NCBI GenBank assembly: GCA_013076295.1
Contig: RQOL01000519.1
Coordinates: forward strand, 2,408,488 to 2,472,487
Direction: 5' to 3'
From: Sanderia malayensis
Lineage: Eukaryota; Cnidaria; Scyphozoa; Semaeostomeae; Pelagiidae
DNA: 64,000 bases
Part shown: positions 61,274 through 64,000 of the stretch, in pieces
Layout: every line of letters starts with the position of its first letter
How positions within the stretch are numbered: the first letter of the stretch is position 1
The notes under the pieces: model-generated
The model's input: the letters and a program-made list of their open reading frames with translations, nothing else
What the model was told of the DNA's origin: nothing
Databases searched by the model: none
Program-made: the position numbers and the translations under genes

Positions 61274-64000
61274 ATGAAAACCAAAACTAATTGCCTATAC
61301 TTGTTGATACTGGTAGTTATACAAGGTTTTGCTATTAATGGAGTTCCGTTGCACGAAGTGCTACAGTCAAGAAAAGGTATCCATGGTTTTGCTGCAACTT
61401 TTAAAGCTTCTTATATTGTTTTCTGCACATCCATGTTAATATTTATTTAACGTGTAGACGAAGACTTTGCTTCACGTTAAAAATGTCTTGTAGTGGCGAA
61501 TATTTATTTTTCTTCTCGCGATAGTATGCAGCACAAGTACAGTCTTATACTTAAGCATTAGCACCACTGCTAAATCTAATATAGAGAATGTCGTTTAGAG
61601 TGTAGTATTTGGGATATGTTATTGTCTCCTTGCACGTTCGTTATCTTTTTGCAATAGCGTTGTAAACACTACATATAGAGAATGCTAGTAATGGACTATT
61701 TGCTTCAAACTAATTCAAATCATTTGCAGACAATTTACTAGCAGATAAATTCAGTTAATAGAATATGCCGAACCATTAATCGTAGAAACATAAGATTAGT
61801 CTTTATGGATTAATCTATATATCGAATCCTTAATCGTAGATTACAAAAGATCCCTTACAACTGATGGATGGTTTATCGGATCGAATGGCAAGCAGTATCA
61901 GTTGACGAAGAATGAAAATGGCTTCTATGAGACTGGTGACATTTGTCAAGCCATTGGAGGTGATCTAGTGACGATAAACAACGTGAAGGACCAAGAAGCC
62001 GTCAATGAATTTGTTACTGCCAGTCAACTGAAGAATGGTCGATATTTTTGGATAGGTAAGGTGCAGATGGATTAGATATTTTCTGATAAGACCGATTTGA
62101 TTACAGTCAACTCTTTCTGAGCAGCAGACATGGGGGTGTCCAAAGCAATTTAATGTTGGGAAGTGTAGAGTTAGATGGGGGCGTCATTTCTCGCGAAGAT
62201 GACATTTTATCACACTGTAATTTAAGTTAAGGCACAACTGCTCTAGTTAGATTGCTGAATATAAGGGAGAGGCGTATGCCTTTGTTGCCACCTGGCCCCG
62301 ACATCCCTGGCTGTTTTCTCCATAAAGTGGACCTGCGGGACATGGCTCTATAACGCGGGCACCTTGCTAAAACGGGAATGAGGCTCGAGTCCTGCTTTAG
62401 ATACAGTTGACTGTAAGGAAACACGACTGTCGACAATTGTGGAGAGTCGTGTTTCCTCAAGGCCGTCGTGGGTCCTGAATTTTAGTGTGGGCCAAACACG
62501 AAGAATTTCCAAAAAGTGGGTCAAACGCTGAAAAATTTCCGAAAATGTGGAAAATCCCTAAATTTCCAAAAAGTCACAGGGTGGGCCATGGTCCCCCTTG
62601 CCCCCCCCCGCGGCCACGACGTCCCTGTGGTTCCTTACAGTTACATAAGCCACTGTACAGTGCAGTACACAGTGATATTCCACGTTGTTTTTACACGAAT
62701 CGCAACTGCGAAATATTATACAGTCAAATCTGCATAGTTCGAGCTCGTGTAATTCGAACTCTATCTAATTCGAACGAAATTCTCTGTCCCTTCAAGGATC
62801 ACTAATGAACCAATTCTTATAAAACAATCCTCTATAATTCGAACTTTTTGTAATTCGAACATTTTCACACTTCCCCAGGCTGTTCGAATTAGACAGAGTT
62901 GACTGTACTGCATTGCTTATATAGCTATCGGTTATCGGTTTATCGTATCGTATTATAGGTTTACACGAAGGCAGCAGTAGAGTTGGTGCACCTTGGATAT
63001 GGGAAAAGACCAACCAACTGGCCACGCACTTTCTCAACTGGGCACCTGAACAGCCCATATCCCATGATGCATTGAACGACTGCGGTGCCATCGGAGTTGA
63101 TGGCACGTGGTTTTCGCGGAACTGCGATATGAAACTTGTTGGAATATGCGAGAAGCAAGGTTTGTGATGTTGAGTAGTCTACCATTTCCGTGGATCTTTA
63201 GCTTGTGTTAGCCTAAATGTTCAATGCCTGAGTACCATAGTGCTTTGATTAAACGCCCGGGCGCTTATCAGAGTTTTTACATTTTAGGGGGCTTCTATTC
63301 GAGGGGGCGTTTAATAGAGGGGGGCTTTTATTGAAAAAATGTCGAAAATAGGGGGCCTTTATTCGAGGGGGCGTTTAATCGAAGCATTACGGTATTCTCA
63401 GATATCAACTAACTTTTATTATACGCGAACCTTCGGAACTCGAGTTTCCTGCCAGCATTAACGATTTGGCTACTCTATGGAAAAATTGCACGCGGGAATT
63501 AATTTGACAGGCATTGAGCTATCCGCTTTTACGTGGTGTCCGTTTTGTGGAAGCGTTTGACTGCAGATTCTTGACAGTATTCTGAGCAGTCTTGATCGTC
63601 CCTCTCGTTAGGACACCAGGTGAATGGAGGCAGCACTCAGGTTGATAATATCGTTGCATTTCACATGTGCCACTGAGCTTAAACATGGGCCTAAGCATTC
63701 AATTACGAAGCATCATTGCATGTTTCATCTGTGTTGAGCAACGGAAAGAGAGTTTATTTACTTACTTTGTGATTTTTTAGCTGCTCCTGGAAATGGCAAT
63801 GCGCAGTCGGGACAATCTACTAGCGGCACGTCAACAGAGAAGCCCAAAGAAGCACCGAAAACTACCGAGAATGTTGTTGCGCAAATCCCTGCAACTCAGG
63901 ATAATGCAACTGAAGGTACAAAAGTCTCACCCAATGGGAACCAGGGAGCCCAGACGCAGGTGAATGATAACCAAGAAGCAGCGGTGACCGAAGAGATGAA
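61274..64000 (+). CDS. Secreted or stalked C-type lectin-domain protein, 5' part
   Basis: Exons 61274-61376, 61840-62055, 62959-63159 and 63781 onward, running off the right edge; all joints are phase 1, as in modular exons. Exon 1 is a signal peptide (MKTKTNCLYLLILVVIQGFA). Exons 2-3 form a C-type lectin fold: CQAIGGDLVTINN, then FLNWAPEQP...NDCGAIG, GTWFSRNCD and GICEK, with four Cys suitable for the two conserved disulfides. The calcium-site tripeptide position reads QPI instead of EPN or QPD, so sugar binding may differ or be absent. Exon 4 is Ala/Thr/Pro/Gln-rich with EKPKEAPKTTEN, a likely O-glycosylated stalk. The C-terminus is outside the window. Confidence 0.9.
62721..62905. mobile_element. 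Pogo-like MITE, copy B
   Basis: Termini CAGTCAAATCTGCATAGTTC and inverse GAATTAGACAGAGTTGACTG, flanked by TA. It matches 33273-33438 reversed, including AAGGATCACTAAT and TTTATAAGAA-like blocks. It lies in the lectin's intron 2. Confidence 0.82.
63242..63390. mobile_element. Small inverted-repeat element, TTAAACGCCC type
   Basis: Start GATTAAACGCCCGGGCG and end GGGGCGTTTAATCGAAG, with internal repeats of GGGGGC(T/C)TTTATT. Related fragments lie at about 38028-38135. It is in lectin intron 3. Confidence 0.55.

Noticed and set aside
62398..62450. AGGAAACACGACT hairpin in lectin intron 2 as a microRNA precursor
   Set aside because: Only a 13-14 bp stem with a comparable loop; it lies amid repeat-like DNA with other inverted ends, so more likely a transposon relic.

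Overview
This window is nuclear DNA from an animal, probably a marine invertebrate. It is AT-rich. Most introns are 200-1500 bp with GT-AG ends, genes are packed about one per 5 kb on both strands, and DNA transposons are common. Tektin, PPP1R42 and Tudor-array genes point to a metazoan with cilia and a germline. The high gene density would fit a tunicate or a compact cnidarian-type genome, but I could not settle the species from sequence alone.

Layout, left to right. (1) 142-8144 (+): 3' part of a very large gene with at least ten Tudor domains. (2) 9024-14309 (+): PTER; its first intron is almost filled by a 2.6-kb foldback element. (3) 14635-15545 (-): BNIP1/SEC20. (4) 15684-17843: a decayed ISL2EU/Harbinger-type DNA transposon sitting in the short shared upstream region of BNIP1 and TMEM65. 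(5) 18034-27198 (+): TMEM65 in seven exons, with several MITEs and an intronless seven-helix receptor (22529-23842, -) nested in intron 5. (6) 28397-35715 (+): a 13-exon cytochrome P450 of the CYP3 type. (7) 36911-40673 (+): LACC1. (8) 41171-44270 (-): a dual-specificity phosphatase whose last intron carries nested transposons. (9) 44795-46484 (+): TMEM244-like membrane protein. (10) 47572-50293 (-): tektin. (11) 50588-53415 (+): CCDC25. (12) 53752-54247: tektin exon-1 pseudogene split by a hAT-type MITE. (13) 54473-55156 (-): OSER1-like. (14) 56143-57029 (-): 3' exons of an unrecognised gene. (15) 58013-60427 (-): PPP1R42. (16) 61274-64000 (+): a C-type lectin running off the right edge.

The genes do not form one pathway. 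Several are divergent pairs with short shared upstream regions: BNIP1/TMEM65, phosphatase/TMEM244-like and tektin/CCDC25. Tektin and PPP1R42 belong to cilia and sperm biology, and the Tudor gene to germline small-RNA biology. The rest are housekeeping or metabolic genes.

The most unusual structures are the foldback element with 178-bp tandem repeats in near-perfect 1-kb arms, the nested receptor whose third extracellular loop is a mucin-like Thr/Pro/Lys repeat, the tektin pseudogene with a clean 8-bp target duplication, a P450 exon whose 5' splice site is tandemly duplicated, and two introns that appear to start with GC.
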